A DNA stretch of 46,725 nt from Clostridia bacterium (GTDB taxonomy: Bacteria; Bacillota; Clostridia; Christensenellales; Borkfalkiaceae). Numbering within the stretch: the first letter of the stretch is position 1; each line of letters opens with the position of its first letter. The DNA is taken from NCBI GenBank assembly GCA_017522945.1, contig JAFWXT010000032.1, forward strand, positions 1 through 46,725, given 5' to 3'. Of the stretch, positions 26,222-34,421 are shown piece after piece. The position numbers and the translations under genes are program-made. Under the pieces are notes generated by a model. That model did no database searches and was not told where the DNA came from. It was given only the letters and a program-made list of their open reading frames with translations.

Positions 26222-26752
26222 ATGAAAAAACTATTTGCACTTTTATTTACAACGATTATGTTGTTAACTTGCGTTTTTGCTATGAACGGTTGCTCGCTTT
26301 TTGCAAACAAGCCAGAATTTGATTTAGAACTTGCAAAAGAAAACCTTGAAGACCGAGATTATTACGTTTCATACCATGTTATCGATGACTATTATTCTTA
26401 TGATAATAAGGGAATGAAGGAATCTTTATATGCATACAACGAAGAAACGGATGGAACTATTGAAATTGTGGTTTTTGAAAATGAAAAAATAGCTAAGTTA
26501 TTTCTTGAAGTTATAAAACTTGAATTTGAGCAAGAAAAAGAATATTGCGAGTTAGAAATTAAATTTCTTGAAGAATATTTAAAAGTTTATAAAAATAAAC
26601 TTTCAAGTTCTGAAATTGACGAAATTGAAGATGAAATTAAAGAGTTAAAACTTGAAATCGAAGAAGAATTTGGCCAATATATCTTTGGTAGAAGAGGAAA
26701 AATCGTTTGGTTCGGCAACGAAAAGGGTATAAACGCAACAAAATCAAAGTAA
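26222..26752 (+). CDS. Small predicted lipoprotein, acidic helical
   Basis: A 176-residue exported protein with SD GGAGG. It has a signal peptide with a lipidation Cys24 (FAMNGC). A mixed Asp/Glu/Tyr-rich domain follows (about 30-95), then a long acidic helix (about 98-155, rich in Glu, Leu and Lys) predicted as coiled coil. I recognise no family. Its promoter is strong but overlaid by operators, so the protein is probably made only on induction. It is monocistronic, with a strong terminator right after the stop. Confidence 0.8.
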   Translation: MKKLFALLFTTIMLLTCVFAMNGCSLFANKPEFDLELAKENLEDRDYYVSYHVIDDYYSYDNKGMKESLYAYNEETDGTIEIVVFENEKIAKLFLEVIKLEFEQEKEYCELEIKFLEEYLKVYKNKLSSSEIDEIEDEIKELKLEIEEEFGQYIFGRRGKIVWFGNEKGINATKSK

Positions 26753-26765
26753 TAACAAAAAATTA

Positions 26766-26791
26766 AAAGGCGGAACATTCCGCCTTTTTTT
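26766..26791 (+). terminator. Terminator of the small lipoprotein gene
   Basis: AAAGGCGGAA pairs with TTCCGCCTTT around a short loop, followed by T run, 13 bases past the stop. Confidence 0.92.
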
Positions 26792-26946
26792 ATAATTCAA
26801 ATAAAAAGTGTTTTTCTTTGTGCATAATTGTTTTTAATCCGCCCATACTACTAAAGCAAGCGCGAATGAGCTATAGCAAAAGATATTATTTATGCTATAT
26901 ATAAATACGTTTAGCGCGGTTGCGTTTCAAAAGGGGGTATTAAAGA

Positions 26947-27039
26947 ATGAGAAATCAAAAGGAAACTACAAAACAAAGAACAAATTCAACACAAAAGTCT
27001 AAAACAAATTCAAAGCAATCAACAAAAGATTGTAAGTAA
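26947..27039 (+). CDS. Tiny basic ORF, 30 residues
   Basis: ATG preceded by GGGGG at nine bases. The peptide is rich in Lys, Thr, Gln, Ser and Asn (begins MRNQKETTKQRTNS, ends KQSTKDCK), with no hydrophobic segment. It lies eight bases before a second tiny ORF that looks conserved, which is the main reason to keep it. The function is unknown and non-coding status cannot be ruled out. Confidence 0.45.
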   Translation: MRNQKETTKQRTNSTQKSKTNSKQSTKDCK

Positions 27040-27047
27040 GGATTAGT

Positions 27048-27182
27048 ATGGCAAAAAAGAAAAAGAAAAATATAACGGTGTTACCCGTTATGCCATCACC
27101 TTTCGACGCTTTAGGCAGTTGGACGGGAATCTATATGGCGGGAATGTATGAACTACCCGACCAAGACGTAGATGATCTTTGA
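27048..27182 (+). CDS. Tiny conserved-looking protein, 44 residues
   Basis: The ATG has SD AAGGAT. The protein has a Lys-rich start (MAKKKKKNITVLP), a middle SPFDALGSWTGIY and an acidic end QDVDDL. I recall short clostridial proteins with the same pattern of an (L)GS(Y/W)TG motif and a C-terminal VQDADDL-like tail, but could not check this. It overlaps no other gene and pairs with the 30-residue ORF upstream. A role in sporulation is possible but not shown. Confidence 0.6.
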   Translation: MAKKKKKNITVLPVMPSPFDALGSWTGIYMAGMYELPDQDVDDL

Positions 27183-27287
27183 TAGTAGGTTAGCTACTTA
27201 ACACAATTAATAATAAAGCATAAACTTCAATATTTGTTGTTTTAAGTAACGTATTCTACTTTTTCTTAAAACTTAATAGTCTTTAAA

Positions 27288-27327
27288 CAAAAAAGTGGCG
27301 GTATAAGTTGATTATCGCTACTTTTTG
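27288..27327. terminator. Hairpin terminator of the AAAAGTGGCG type
   Basis: AAAAAGTGGCGGTA pairs imperfectly with TATCGCTACTTTTT; related to 25312 and 39989. It lies about 105 bases past the tiny ORF pair. The stretch 27183-27565 otherwise holds only dispersed repeats. Confidence 0.6.
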
Positions 27328-27368
27328 TTTTATTACTTCTTCATCACCCCTATTATTGAGCCAGCAAG

Positions 27369-27394
27369 ACCTTTCGACTTCGCTCAAGGTGACA
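27369..27394. repeat. Dispersed palindromic repeat, copy 3 (inverted)
   Basis: The ACCTTTCGACTTCGCTCAAGGTGACA sequence is the inverse orientation of the family, 26 bases before copy 4. Confidence 0.75.
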
Positions 27395-27420
27395 TAAGGG
27401 TTACTCATAACAAGGTAAAC

Positions 27421-27460
27421 TGTCATTCTGAGTGAAGCGTTAGCGTAATCGAAGAATCTA
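27421..27460. repeat. Dispersed palindromic repeat, copy 4
   Basis: The TGTCATTCTGAGTGAAGCG..TCGAAGAATCTA sequence is nearly the same as the tandem pair at 28763 and 28807. Confidence 0.85.
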
Positions 27461-27565
27461 ATACAATTCAAGTAAGATGTTTCTCCCAAAATTCGAGCAT
27501 ATAAGCAATATTAACATAAATTTCGTAGCTTTAAAATATAGTATAATAAAACGAGAATATGCTAT

Positions 27566-28717
27566 ATGAACGAATATTTAAAAACCCTAATTTTGCGTCC
27601 AGTTAAAAGTAGCCAAACTAAAAACGTTAGTGCCTATGCAATTATTAAACCTAACGCAAAAGGCAATGAAATAACGCTTGCAATAACCAACTTAAATAGC
27701 GATAACAAGCACCATTTAGTTATGCAGTGCGAAGATAAAAGCGTTTTTAGCCTTGAAATAAATGGTTTAAAAAAAGAGCAATTGTTGCACTTACCCGATG
27801 ATATTAAAAGTCCAATAAAAGCCTTTGTTGTTTTAAGCGCAAACGGGCGCACATTTTCGCCCTTATTTTTTGGCGAGTATCAGGGCAACAAAACTAATTT
27901 ATCCGAAATTTTAAAACTATATGAGAAGAACCTTAAAAAAACAAAAATCATTGAAACTGAGAAGAAATCGCATATCGATGATTTACCAACGTCAAAACAA
28001 ACTGAAAACAGAGGGGTCGCACAACCAAACAGCGAAGACGAGCGATTGCCCACCCCCACCGATTGTTCCAACGAACAGAACCTAACAAATACACAAAATA
28101 AACCAGTTTTAAATAAAAACGATTATGGAGTTAACACTAACTTAAATAGTGAAAGTATAGAATATAACGACGAAGCTATTGCTCAAGAAAACTATTTTGA
28201 ACTTTATAATAAGGAAAACAATGAAAACCTACCTAACCAAACTAACGATTTTAACGACGGCGATAAGCAAACACCAAAAAAAGAAGAAATTTCAGCGCGC
28301 GCATCAGGATATGAAAATTCGCCTTGCAACAACACGAGCGAAAGCCAACATAGCGATAAAAGCAAGTCTAACAACTGCGAACGCTTGCCAACCTTTTACC
28401 AATCAGTAAAAGAGCGCATTGATTTGCTTTTTGAAAAGTATCCCCCCTTTACCCCCCTAAACGAGCTTATAAGCAAAGGAAAGTGGGTTAAAATCCCCTA
28501 CTCTAACGACAAGTATTACGTTGTAGGCGTAGTTTTTGCTGGTAGCATTCCCGAATATTTAGTTTACGGCGTGCCAGGGTATAAAAACCAAAAACCGCAA
28601 GGGTTCGAGCGTTATTCTGCCTTTATACCCGAAAGTGTTTGTAGCGTAGATGAAAGTGGCTTTTGGTGCATTTTACAAAGTGCCGAAACCGGCGAGCAAA
28701 TTATCAGTAGCGATTAA
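27566..28717 (+). CDS. Conserved clostridial-type protein of unknown function
   Basis: A 383-residue protein in three parts. Residues 1-115 look like a compact beta-rich domain (AYAIIKPNAKGNEITLAITNL, then FVVLSANGRTFSPLFFGEY). Residues 120-270 are low-complexity, rich in Asn, Glu, Ser and Lys, and probably disordered. Residues 275-383 are a second domain (SVKERIDLLFEKYPPF, GKWVKIPY, YYVVGVVF, YLVYGVPG, GFWCILQSAETGEQI). I recall this last domain, with its YVVG, YGVPG and GYW-QDA-TGE pattern, in clostridial hypothetical proteins. There is no signal peptide. A -10 TATAAT near 27541 is clear, but its -35 is poor. Confidence 0.8.
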   Translation: MNEYLKTLILRPVKSSQTKNVSAYAIIKPNAKGNEITLAITNLNSDNKHHLVMQCEDKSVFSLEINGLKKEQLLHLPDDIKSPIKAFVVLSANGRTFSPLFFGEYQGNKTNLSEILKLYEKNLKKTKIIETEKKSHIDDLPTSKQTENRGVAQPNSEDERLPTPTDCSNEQNLTNTQNKPVLNKNDYGVNTNLNSESIEYNDEAIAQENYFELYNKENNENLPNQTNDFNDGDKQTPKKEEISARASGYENSPCNNTSESQHSDKSKSNNCERLPTFYQSVKERIDLLFEKYPPFTPLNELISKGKWVKIPYSNDKYYVVGVVFAGSIPEYLVYGVPGYKNQKPQGFERYSAFIPESVCSVDESGFWCILQSAETGEQIISSD

Positions 28718-28762
28718 GCGATTTTAGTAATTTTTAACGTAGTATAAGCAGGAACTCAATTT

Positions 28763-28846
28763 TGTCATTCTGAGTGAAGCATTAGCGCAATCGAAGAATC
28801 TAATACTGTCATTCTGAGTGAAGCGTTAGCGCAATCGAAGAATCTA
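28763..28846. repeat. Dispersed palindromic repeat, tandem pair (copies 5 and 6)
   Basis: Two 40-base copies (28763-28802 and 28807-28846) in the same orientation, differing at about one base (GCATTAGCG versus GCGTTAGCG), separated by four bases. Confidence 0.9.
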
Positions 28847-28900
28847 ATTATGTTTTTACAACAAAAATTAAGTGTTTTATATTTTTTAGTTTGCTTTTCG

Positions 28901-28929
28901 TTGTAATTTTGCGTTTTTTTTGTTATAAT
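28901..28929 (+). promoter_or_regulatory. Promoter of the 86-residue protein gene
   Basis: TTGTAA (28901-28906), 17 bases, TATAAT (28924-28929). Confidence 0.7.
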
Positions 28930-28957
28930 ATTGCTACTATATAGTGGTAGGTAAAAT

Positions 28958-29218
28958 ATGGTTAAGTTTTGGGTAAAAGTTGTTAAAAGCAATCAAACTA
29001 TTGCAAAATATGATTTTTCGCGCGATGCGGATATGCAATGGAGCGATTTTTTTGATTACGTTCGCGATATTTGCTTCGCTATGGATTTACCCACGCCAAT
29101 AATTTTAAAAACTCACCTTTTTAACTTTGCCAAATTTAATTACGTGCGCTTTTTACCAAGCGACTTTGTTGAAACTGTTGATTTTGACTATTTAATGATT
29201 GAAAATATGAAACAGTAG
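28958..29218 (+). CDS. Small protein of unknown function
   Basis: An 86-residue acidic, aromatic-rich cytosolic protein with its own promoter and terminator. It has a strand-like start (KFWVKVVKSNQTIAKYDF), a helix with DADMQWSDFFDYVRDICFAMDLP and a second half rich in Phe. I recognise no named family, but the length, isolated promoter and lack of low complexity argue for a real gene. Confidence 0.7.
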   Translation: MVKFWVKVVKSNQTIAKYDFSRDADMQWSDFFDYVRDICFAMDLPTPIILKTHLFNFAKFNYVRFLPSDFVETVDFDYLMIENMKQ

Positions 29219-29230
29219 TATTTATTTAAA

Positions 29231-29275
29231 CCAAAAAGAGAACTTCGCTTTTCTAATGCAAAGTTCTCTTTTTTA
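29231..29275. terminator. Bidirectional terminator between the 86-residue gene and bioY
   Basis: AAAAAGAGAACTT pairs with AAGTTCTCTTTTTT. It serves the plus-strand gene to its left and bioY (minus) to its right. Confidence 0.85.
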
Positions 29276-29293
29276 TTTACCAGCAAATTTTGT

Positions 29294-29836
29294 TTATAAA
29301 TTTATTGCTTTTAATATTCTACGCGAAAGGGCCGAGCAAATAAAACACCAAACCATATCGGTTGGTAAAAATACAAAACTCGTATATACCAACGCCTGCC
29401 ATAAACTTAAGCCGTTATGAATATAAAAGTTCGATATAAAATAGGTGTAAAAAACCGCAACGGTGTGCACGACAAGAATAACTAAAATCCCATAAATAAA
29501 CTGATTTTTATAATTCTTTTTTGCTTTTAATAAACTTATTATAACCGAAGATAATAAAAAGCCTATTAAATAACCAAACGAAGGATTTAGTACGTAACTA
29601 AAGCCACCACCGCTTGCAAAAACGGGTAAACCTAAAAGCCCTGCAAAAATGTAAACGGCAATAGTTGCCGTGCTTAAAAAATTGGGTAAAATAAATACAC
29701 AAAGTAACATTGCAGGCATTTGTAATGTTAACGGTGTGGTAAAAATGGGGATTTGTATTTTTGCGCCCACCGATATTAACGCGCAACTAAGCGCGCAAAA
29801 AGCAAGATGCTTGCCCTTAATTCTTTTATAATTCAT
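29294..29836 (-). CDS. bioY: Biotin transporter BioY (ECF S component)
   Basis: Biotin-binding membrane subunit. In Firmicutes BioY usually works with a shared EcfA1-EcfA2-EcfT module, such as the one at 9126-11659. The 180 residues hold about six membrane helices and the family signatures IQIPIFTTPLTLQ near the N-terminus, the GLLGLPVFASGGG-type loop and NPSFGYLIGFLL. There are no biotin synthesis genes in the window. The adjacent upstream gene (29872) is on the same strand, 35 bases away, and is probably co-transcribed. Confidence 0.94.
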   Translation of the reverse strand: MNYKRIKGKHLAFCALSCALISVGAKIQIPIFTTPLTLQMPAMLLCVFILPNFLSTATIAVYIFAGLLGLPVFASGGGFSYVLNPSFGYLIGFLLSSVIISLLKAKKNYKNQFIYGILVILVVHTVAVFYTYFISNFYIHNGLSLWQALVYTSFVFLPTDMVWCFICSALSRRILKAINL

Positions 29837-29871
29837 AACTGCAAGTATGCGTTAATCGCATTATAGAGCTA

Positions 29872-30990
29872 TTAAAATAAAATTTGAAGGTCGAGTTGTA
29901 AATTTGTTTCTTTATCAAAAGCAGTAAGCGTTGGTATTTCAATAAGGTCTTTACCAAAAAATCCGCTAACGTCTTTTGCAAACATTTTATCCCCTAAAAA
30001 TATTCTTCCGCGCCTATCTTTAACGATATTTCCTTGTTCTTCAAACAACCCCTTGTTTAAGTTATAACACTTTAAACCGCCTGCATAAAGTGGGGTTGTT
30101 ATTTGTTTTATTTGATATTCTTTTATCTTAAGCCTTGTGTTTTCATTTGTAAAAGTATCGCTACCTACCTGCCCAACGTCGCGCTGGCAAAATTGCATTC
30201 CGTTAAACCAAATACGGCGCGCAATAGTTAAATATCTGCTATCTTTAGTATTATCTAAAAGTCCAAGAGCAACTTCAAGCGAGCGCGCAGTTGCCTTGCT
30301 ATCCGTTTCACTTTTATCTTTAAACGATTTGCTCGACGCATAGTTTAAACTTTGCGCGGTTGCTAAAAAATTATCAAAAAGCCCTTCTATAAGTTCGTTA
30401 ACCTGCATTTTGCCACTAAATTTAGCATAACGAACTAAGCCTAAACATAGTGTTAAATAATCAAAACAATTGTCGTTTATATCATTTAGGTTAAAGTTTT
30501 TAATGGCGTAACAAATTCTATCAAGTAGCGCGCAGGCGTTAACGTTTTTTATTAAGGCATAATATTCACTTAAAGAGTTAGCCATACAAAGTGTTTTAAA
30601 AAAGCCATTGTTGTCACCCAACGTTTTTTCATCACACAAATCAAACCCGCACGATAAAAGATAGTTAGCGCACTTTGAAATAAGAGCATCGGCAATAGCG
30701 GTTTTGTGTGTTAGTTTATAAGCACAAAGCGCGGTTAAAAGGTTTGAATAAACATTTACAAGTTCACTTAAATCACCATAATTTTTATTACTAAAAGCAA
30801 GCTCGTTTAATCTATCAACAACATTTTCAAGGCTATCAACGTTTTTATTGCATGCAAAAAAGTGGCAACAACCGCCTTCTAAATAGGCAGACGCGCACTT
30901 TAAAAACTCGATAGGGTTAGTTATCCCGTTTAAATACCCTTCTTGCGACAAATATTCATAATGTTTGTTAATCTTTTTTGTATATTTCAT
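29872..30990 (-). CDS. Helical protein of unknown function, possibly alpha-toroid
   Basis: A 372-residue protein without signal peptide or membrane segment. It is mostly helical with many Cys and Ala residues. A segment around ETDSKATARSLEVALGLLDNTKDSRYLTIARRIWFNGMQFCQRD resembles the paired helices of alpha/alpha-toroid enzymes such as GH127-like hydrolases. This is only a visual impression. The C-terminus (PTLTAFDKETNLQLDLQILF) is strand-like. It sits upstream of bioY, perhaps in one transcript, but no functional link is evident. Confidence 0.7.
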   Translation of the reverse strand: MKYTKKINKHYEYLSQEGYLNGITNPIEFLKCASAYLEGGCCHFFACNKNVDSLENVVDRLNELAFSNKNYGDLSELVNVYSNLLTALCAYKLTHKTAIADALISKCANYLLSCGFDLCDEKTLGDNNGFFKTLCMANSLSEYYALIKNVNACALLDRICYAIKNFNLNDINDNCFDYLTLCLGLVRYAKFSGKMQVNELIEGLFDNFLATAQSLNYASSKSFKDKSETDSKATARSLEVALGLLDNTKDSRYLTIARRIWFNGMQFCQRDVGQVGSDTFTNENTRLKIKEYQIKQITTPLYAGGLKCYNLNKGLFEEQGNIVKDRRGRIFLGDKMFAKDVSGFFGKDLIEIPTLTAFDKETNLQLDLQILF

Positions 30991-31141
30991 AATATTCCTA
31001 TTAAAATTTTAATAAAATCGCACCACTTTATCTATAAATAAAATTGTTATTTTTAGTAAAACGATGGCAAAATCAAAAAATTATTAACACTTCATCCATC
31101 AATCCTAATATTGTGTCATATTTTTCTACTAAATAAGGCAT

Positions 31142-31174
31142 TGAGATGCTTCGACTAACGCTCAGCATGACAAG
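31142..31174. repeat. Dispersed palindromic repeat, copy 7 (inverted)
   Basis: The TGAGATGCTTCGACTAACGCTCAGCATGACA sequence is the inverse complement of the version at 11811. It lies immediately left of the inverted-repeat element at 31200. Confidence 0.75.
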
Positions 31175-31199
31175 AAACGCTTAGCGAGAATTTGCTAAA

Positions 31200-31480
31200 G
31201 CTTGATAAAAATAAGTTTTAAATACAAACAAGACAAGGCGTTTTACCTTTGAACGCAGGGAGCGTACTTGCCGTACGTAACCGAAGTTAAAACATATAAA
31301 ACAATATACCAACTATTAAGGCGAAAGCCTACTAAAGGTTGATTAAAAATAAGCATTAGATGCAAGCAAAAGCAGGCGTTTGTGCTTTTTTAAAAGGAAG
31401 CGTACTTGCCGTACGTGGGAATTTTAAAAAAGTACAAAGAACGAACTATTGCGTAGCATATAAAGTTTATTTTATCAAGC
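31200..31480. mobile_element. Inverted-repeat-bounded element with two structured units
   Basis: Perfect 11-base inverted ends GCTTGATAAAA (31200-31210) and TTTTATCAAGC (31470-31480) enclose two related units. Each starts with TAAAAATAAG (31207 and 31344) and contains the identical core AGCGTACTTGCCGTACGT (31261 and 31399), itself a hairpin with loop TTGCC. Each core is flanked by long complementary arms of different sequence. There is no ORF. A non-autonomous transposable element or a structured RNA repeat are both possible. Its right end is 22 bases from the 3' end of tRNA-Arg. Confidence 0.55.
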
Positions 31481-31502
31481 ATTTTGTAGGATTGAGACAA
31501 CA

Positions 31503-31579
31503 TGGCGCGCCTATTGCGACTTGAACGCAAAACCTTCAGAATCGGAATCTGATACTCTATCCAGTTGAGCTATAGGCGC
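31503..31579 (-). tRNA. tRNA-Arg (anticodon CCG)
   Basis: Acceptor stem GCGCCTA/TAGGCGC. D arm contains AGCTC...GAGT. The anticodon stem TCAGA/TCTGA encloses loop TTCCGAT, with CCG at positions 34-36 (reads CGG). The T arm includes GTTCAAGTC, the discriminator is G and the 3' CCA is encoded. Confidence 0.93.
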
Positions 31580-31617
31580 GTATAAATTAACCAATAAAAA
31601 GCAGTTAACTACACAGT

Positions 31618-31646
31618 ATTATAACAATTTTATAATAAAATGTAAA
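31618..31646 (-). promoter_or_regulatory. tRNA-Arg promoter
   Basis: The minus strand carries -35 TTTACA (31641-31646), 17 bases and a consensus -10 TATAAT (31618-31623), about 40 bases upstream of the tRNA. Confidence 0.75.
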
Positions 31647-31731
31647 CCTTTTAAGTATGCCGAAAAACAAACAATGCTTGATTTTAAGCAAGATTTATCA
31701 ATCGCTTGTTCAAATTATACTTTTTGCAAAT

Positions 31732-31772
31732 AAAAAAGCAAAACGCCTGCAAGCAGTTTTGCAAGGCGTTTT
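31732..31772 (-). terminator. Terminator of the DUF378 gene
   Basis: AAAACGCCTTGCA pairs with TTGCAGGCGTTTT on the minus strand, followed by GC and a T run. Confidence 0.85.
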
Positions 31773-31795
31773 ACTTGTTTAAATTGTGTTTTTTC

Positions 31796-32005
31796 TTAGC
31801 CCACTTCACTAAATGGACGATATGCAAGCGCGAAGAAAATTAGGTATAAGCCCGAAATTCCAACTAACGAATAAATAATTCTTGACACAACCGAAGTGTT
31901 GCCAAAAATAGCATTTACCAAGTTAAAATCAAAAAGGCCAACTAATAACCAAACTATCGCGCCTACGATTACTAATACGTATGCAATAATGCTTGCAGTT
32001 TTCAT
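31796..32005 (-). CDS. DUF378 (YuzA-like) small membrane protein
   Basis: A 69-residue two-helix membrane protein. The DUF378 pattern is plain: YVLVIVGAIVWLLVGLFDFNLVNAIFG, then SVVSRIIYSLVGISGLY. The family is widespread in Firmicutes and has no established function. SD GGAGGT precedes the ATG. It is monocistronic, with its own terminator. Confidence 0.9.
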   Translation of the reverse strand: MKTASIIAYVLVIVGAIVWLLVGLFDFNLVNAIFGNTSVVSRIIYSLVGISGLYLIFFALAYRPFSEVG

Positions 32006-32078
32006 AATTTACCTCCATAAAAAATGCACTGCTATTATTTTTGGCAACTTAACTAAATTTTATACTTATACTAATTAA

Positions 32079-32116
32079 GAAAAAAGCCTATGGCGTTTTA
32101 TCCCGCCATAGGCTTA
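32079..32116 (-). terminator. Terminator of the Ig-like lipoprotein gene
   Basis: AAGCCTATGGCG pairs with CGCCATAGGCTT, 12 perfect pairs, followed on the minus strand by TTTTTT. Confidence 0.93.
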
Positions 32117-32165
32117 TATTTTATTAAATTAAGTTAGTTATTGATATTAGTTTAAGCGATATTAA

Positions 32166-34304
32166 TTAACCTAAAGGTCTGTATCCACCTAAAACGATAC
32201 CCATATAGCCACCGCCACCGGTTCCGCCGCTAAGGTCGCCTAATAAAATACCCAAGTAATCGCCAGTAAACACGCCGTGAGTTGAACCTATAGGACTTTG
32301 GTCCCCAGCGGAATATTTTTGAACGTCAACTAAATATTGGGTTTCCGTATTAGGAACTTGGTAAACGGTTGCCATTTCAGTTAACGAACTACCTAAGAAC
32401 AACGCACCTCTTCCGCCGCCGCCTGCAACTATTGGATGATCCATATTTAAAACAAAATCACCAACGTTGAAAGAACCTGAAATTTTAACGTTAGTTATTG
32501 CTTCGGCAGAACCCGATTTCATAACTAAAACCAAATTCATTTTACCATCTGTAATAAAGCTCTTACTACCTTGAGCATTAAAGAAACCATCCATCAATTT
32601 AATTGTTTCGGCTTGGTTATTAGCGTTCATTTGAACGAACCAACTTTCGCCACCAGAAACCCAAGATTCTAAAACGCTATCATCATCAACGTTAACAACG
32701 GGAACCCAACCTAAAGGATGTAATTCAGTTGTTTGACCTACGCCGTGGTTACAGTTATCGGCAATAATAACAGGGCCACCACAAGTTTTCATAACGCTGT
32801 TTTCAATATTAACGTATGAGCCCCAGTTATATACGAAGCTATTGTAGTTATCGTAGTATTGGTTATCTTTAATAGTCATTGCGTATTCTGCGCTATCTTG
32901 AAGTTGTGGAAAAGCAGTAATGTACCATTGACGAGCAACCAAGTTGTTAAGTAATACCTTTTGTTGGGCGCTCTTGAAGAAAATGATACCACCGGTCGTA
33001 TCGGTTGTTAGTAATTGTAAGTTACCGATTGCGTTTAAGTTATTAATAGTTGCTTCGGTAGCATTGCAAACTTCTTGCGTATCGTTACAACCAATCCATA
33101 ATAATGAAGAATGTGGAATAACCGTAGCACCTTCTTCAACAGGTTTATTATTAGGACGAACAACTAAAGGAAGAGCTGAAGCGTTTACGTTGAAGTAGTT
33201 GCCGTGAATGTCAAAATGTTGGTTTGGTTGAAGGTTACGGCGTAAAATATAAGCATAGTCACGAAGTGAACCTTTTGCTCTTGCATAGTCTGCATCGCTT
33301 GGATTCAAATCGCTATCACCATCGTTAAATAAGAAAGATGAAGGAATACCCTCAGGAGTAACTGCTATATTTGCGTGTAAAACAATACCAGAAATAGTGT
33401 TTGAATCAACCGTTAAACCAGCGGCATGACGCATAGCTTTCCAATCGTCGCCCTTTGAATTGTCATTATTTATAGTGTTATCAATTAACGATAAACCTAA
33501 AAGATCATAAACGTTATAACCTTCTACAACTTCTAATTCAAGAACTGTTGTGAATTCGCTAAGACTGTTCATTTGTGCGGGGCTAAGTTTTTCAGGGTAA
33601 ACTGAAACTCTATATTTATTACCAATAGCGCTTTCTTCAAAGTCAACTGTAGCAAGGTCTTGATCGATAACAACGTCGGTAGATGGATTTTCCATTACAA
33701 CGTAAGATTCATCAACCCATTTTTCAACAGTTATTATGAATGGAATATTTTTGATATCATTGATAGTAGCCCAAACTGTAATATCAAGTCCGCTTACTAC
33801 AGGGCGAACTGAAAACGCGTTATCATCGCCAACCTTATAAGTTTCTGCAGATACTGTAAAAATCGAAGGCACGTCTTGACCTTGCTCATCTTTACTTTGC
33901 CCCGAAGCAACCAAATAGTCGGCATAACTTGGGGTATAAGCTACACCAGAAATTTGATATCTTTCACTAAAAACAACCGTTTTAATACAAGTTTTGCCTT
34001 GATATTCAATAGTTACAGTGGCAGTGCTTGAATATTCATCAATGTCACTATCATAAGTAACTGTAAAATCTTCAGCCGTATATGATATTTCTTTTGAGGT
34101 TCCGTCTGAATAATTAGCTTTAATTTTTAGTTTGCTCAAGTCAAGATCTTCGCCTTTTTCATACGCAGCAGCACCCAACCCTGAAAGGTATTCGATAGAT
34201 TCAAGGGTTGCTGTTTGATTGTCTGGCTTACATGCAACAAACAGAGATGTTGATACTACCATGATTAGTGATAAAATGATTAGTAATAGCTTTTTTGTTT
34301 TCAT
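32166..34304 (-). CDS. Large predicted lipoprotein with Ig-like domain
   Basis: A 712-residue exported protein. The signal peptide ends at a likely lipidation Cys25 (SLFVAC). Residues about 35-115 form a Big_3-type Ig-like domain (LDLSKLKIKANYSDGTSKEIS). Residues 230-560 look beta-solenoid-like, with Asn/Asp-rich turns (AIGNLQLLTTDTTGGIIFF, YVNIENSVMKTCGGPVIIADN). The last 60 residues are unusually Gly-rich (GDLSGGTGGGGYMGIVLGG). No catalytic motif is evident. It is the last gene downstream of the ABC locus, 117 bases after an anchored exported protein, and could be its cargo or a partner; co-transcription is not certain. Confidence 0.8.
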   Translation of the reverse strand: MKTKKLLLIILSLIMVVSTSLFVACKPDNQTATLESIEYLSGLGAAAYEKGEDLDLSKLKIKANYSDGTSKEISYTAEDFTVTYDSDIDEYSSTATVTIEYQGKTCIKTVVFSERYQISGVAYTPSYADYLVASGQSKDEQGQDVPSIFTVSAETYKVGDDNAFSVRPVVSGLDITVWATINDIKNIPFIITVEKWVDESYVVMENPSTDVVIDQDLATVDFEESAIGNKYRVSVYPEKLSPAQMNSLSEFTTVLELEVVEGYNVYDLLGLSLIDNTINNDNSKGDDWKAMRHAAGLTVDSNTISGIVLHANIAVTPEGIPSSFLFNDGDSDLNPSDADYARAKGSLRDYAYILRRNLQPNQHFDIHGNYFNVNASALPLVVRPNNKPVEEGATVIPHSSLLWIGCNDTQEVCNATEATINNLNAIGNLQLLTTDTTGGIIFFKSAQQKVLLNNLVARQWYITAFPQLQDSAEYAMTIKDNQYYDNYNSFVYNWGSYVNIENSVMKTCGGPVIIADNCNHGVGQTTELHPLGWVPVVNVDDDSVLESWVSGGESWFVQMNANNQAETIKLMDGFFNAQGSKSFITDGKMNLVLVMKSGSAEAITNVKISGSFNVGDFVLNMDHPIVAGGGGRGALFLGSSLTEMATVYQVPNTETQYLVDVQKYSAGDQSPIGSTHGVFTGDYLGILLGDLSGGTGGGGYMGIVLGGYRPLG

Positions 34305-34421
34305 AATTTCTCCTCTTTTATTTATTTTTTATTTTTGGCGATGTTACAACAATTGGTTGATTTTTTAATAAAATAAAAAGTGTATTTTATCAACCGTATT
34401 TTTGTTACAAAGCCTTATTTT

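Noticed and set aside
26840..26930. A forespore-type promoter for the tiny ORF pair
   Set aside because: GAATGA...TATGCTATA has only loose likeness to a sigma-G consensus.
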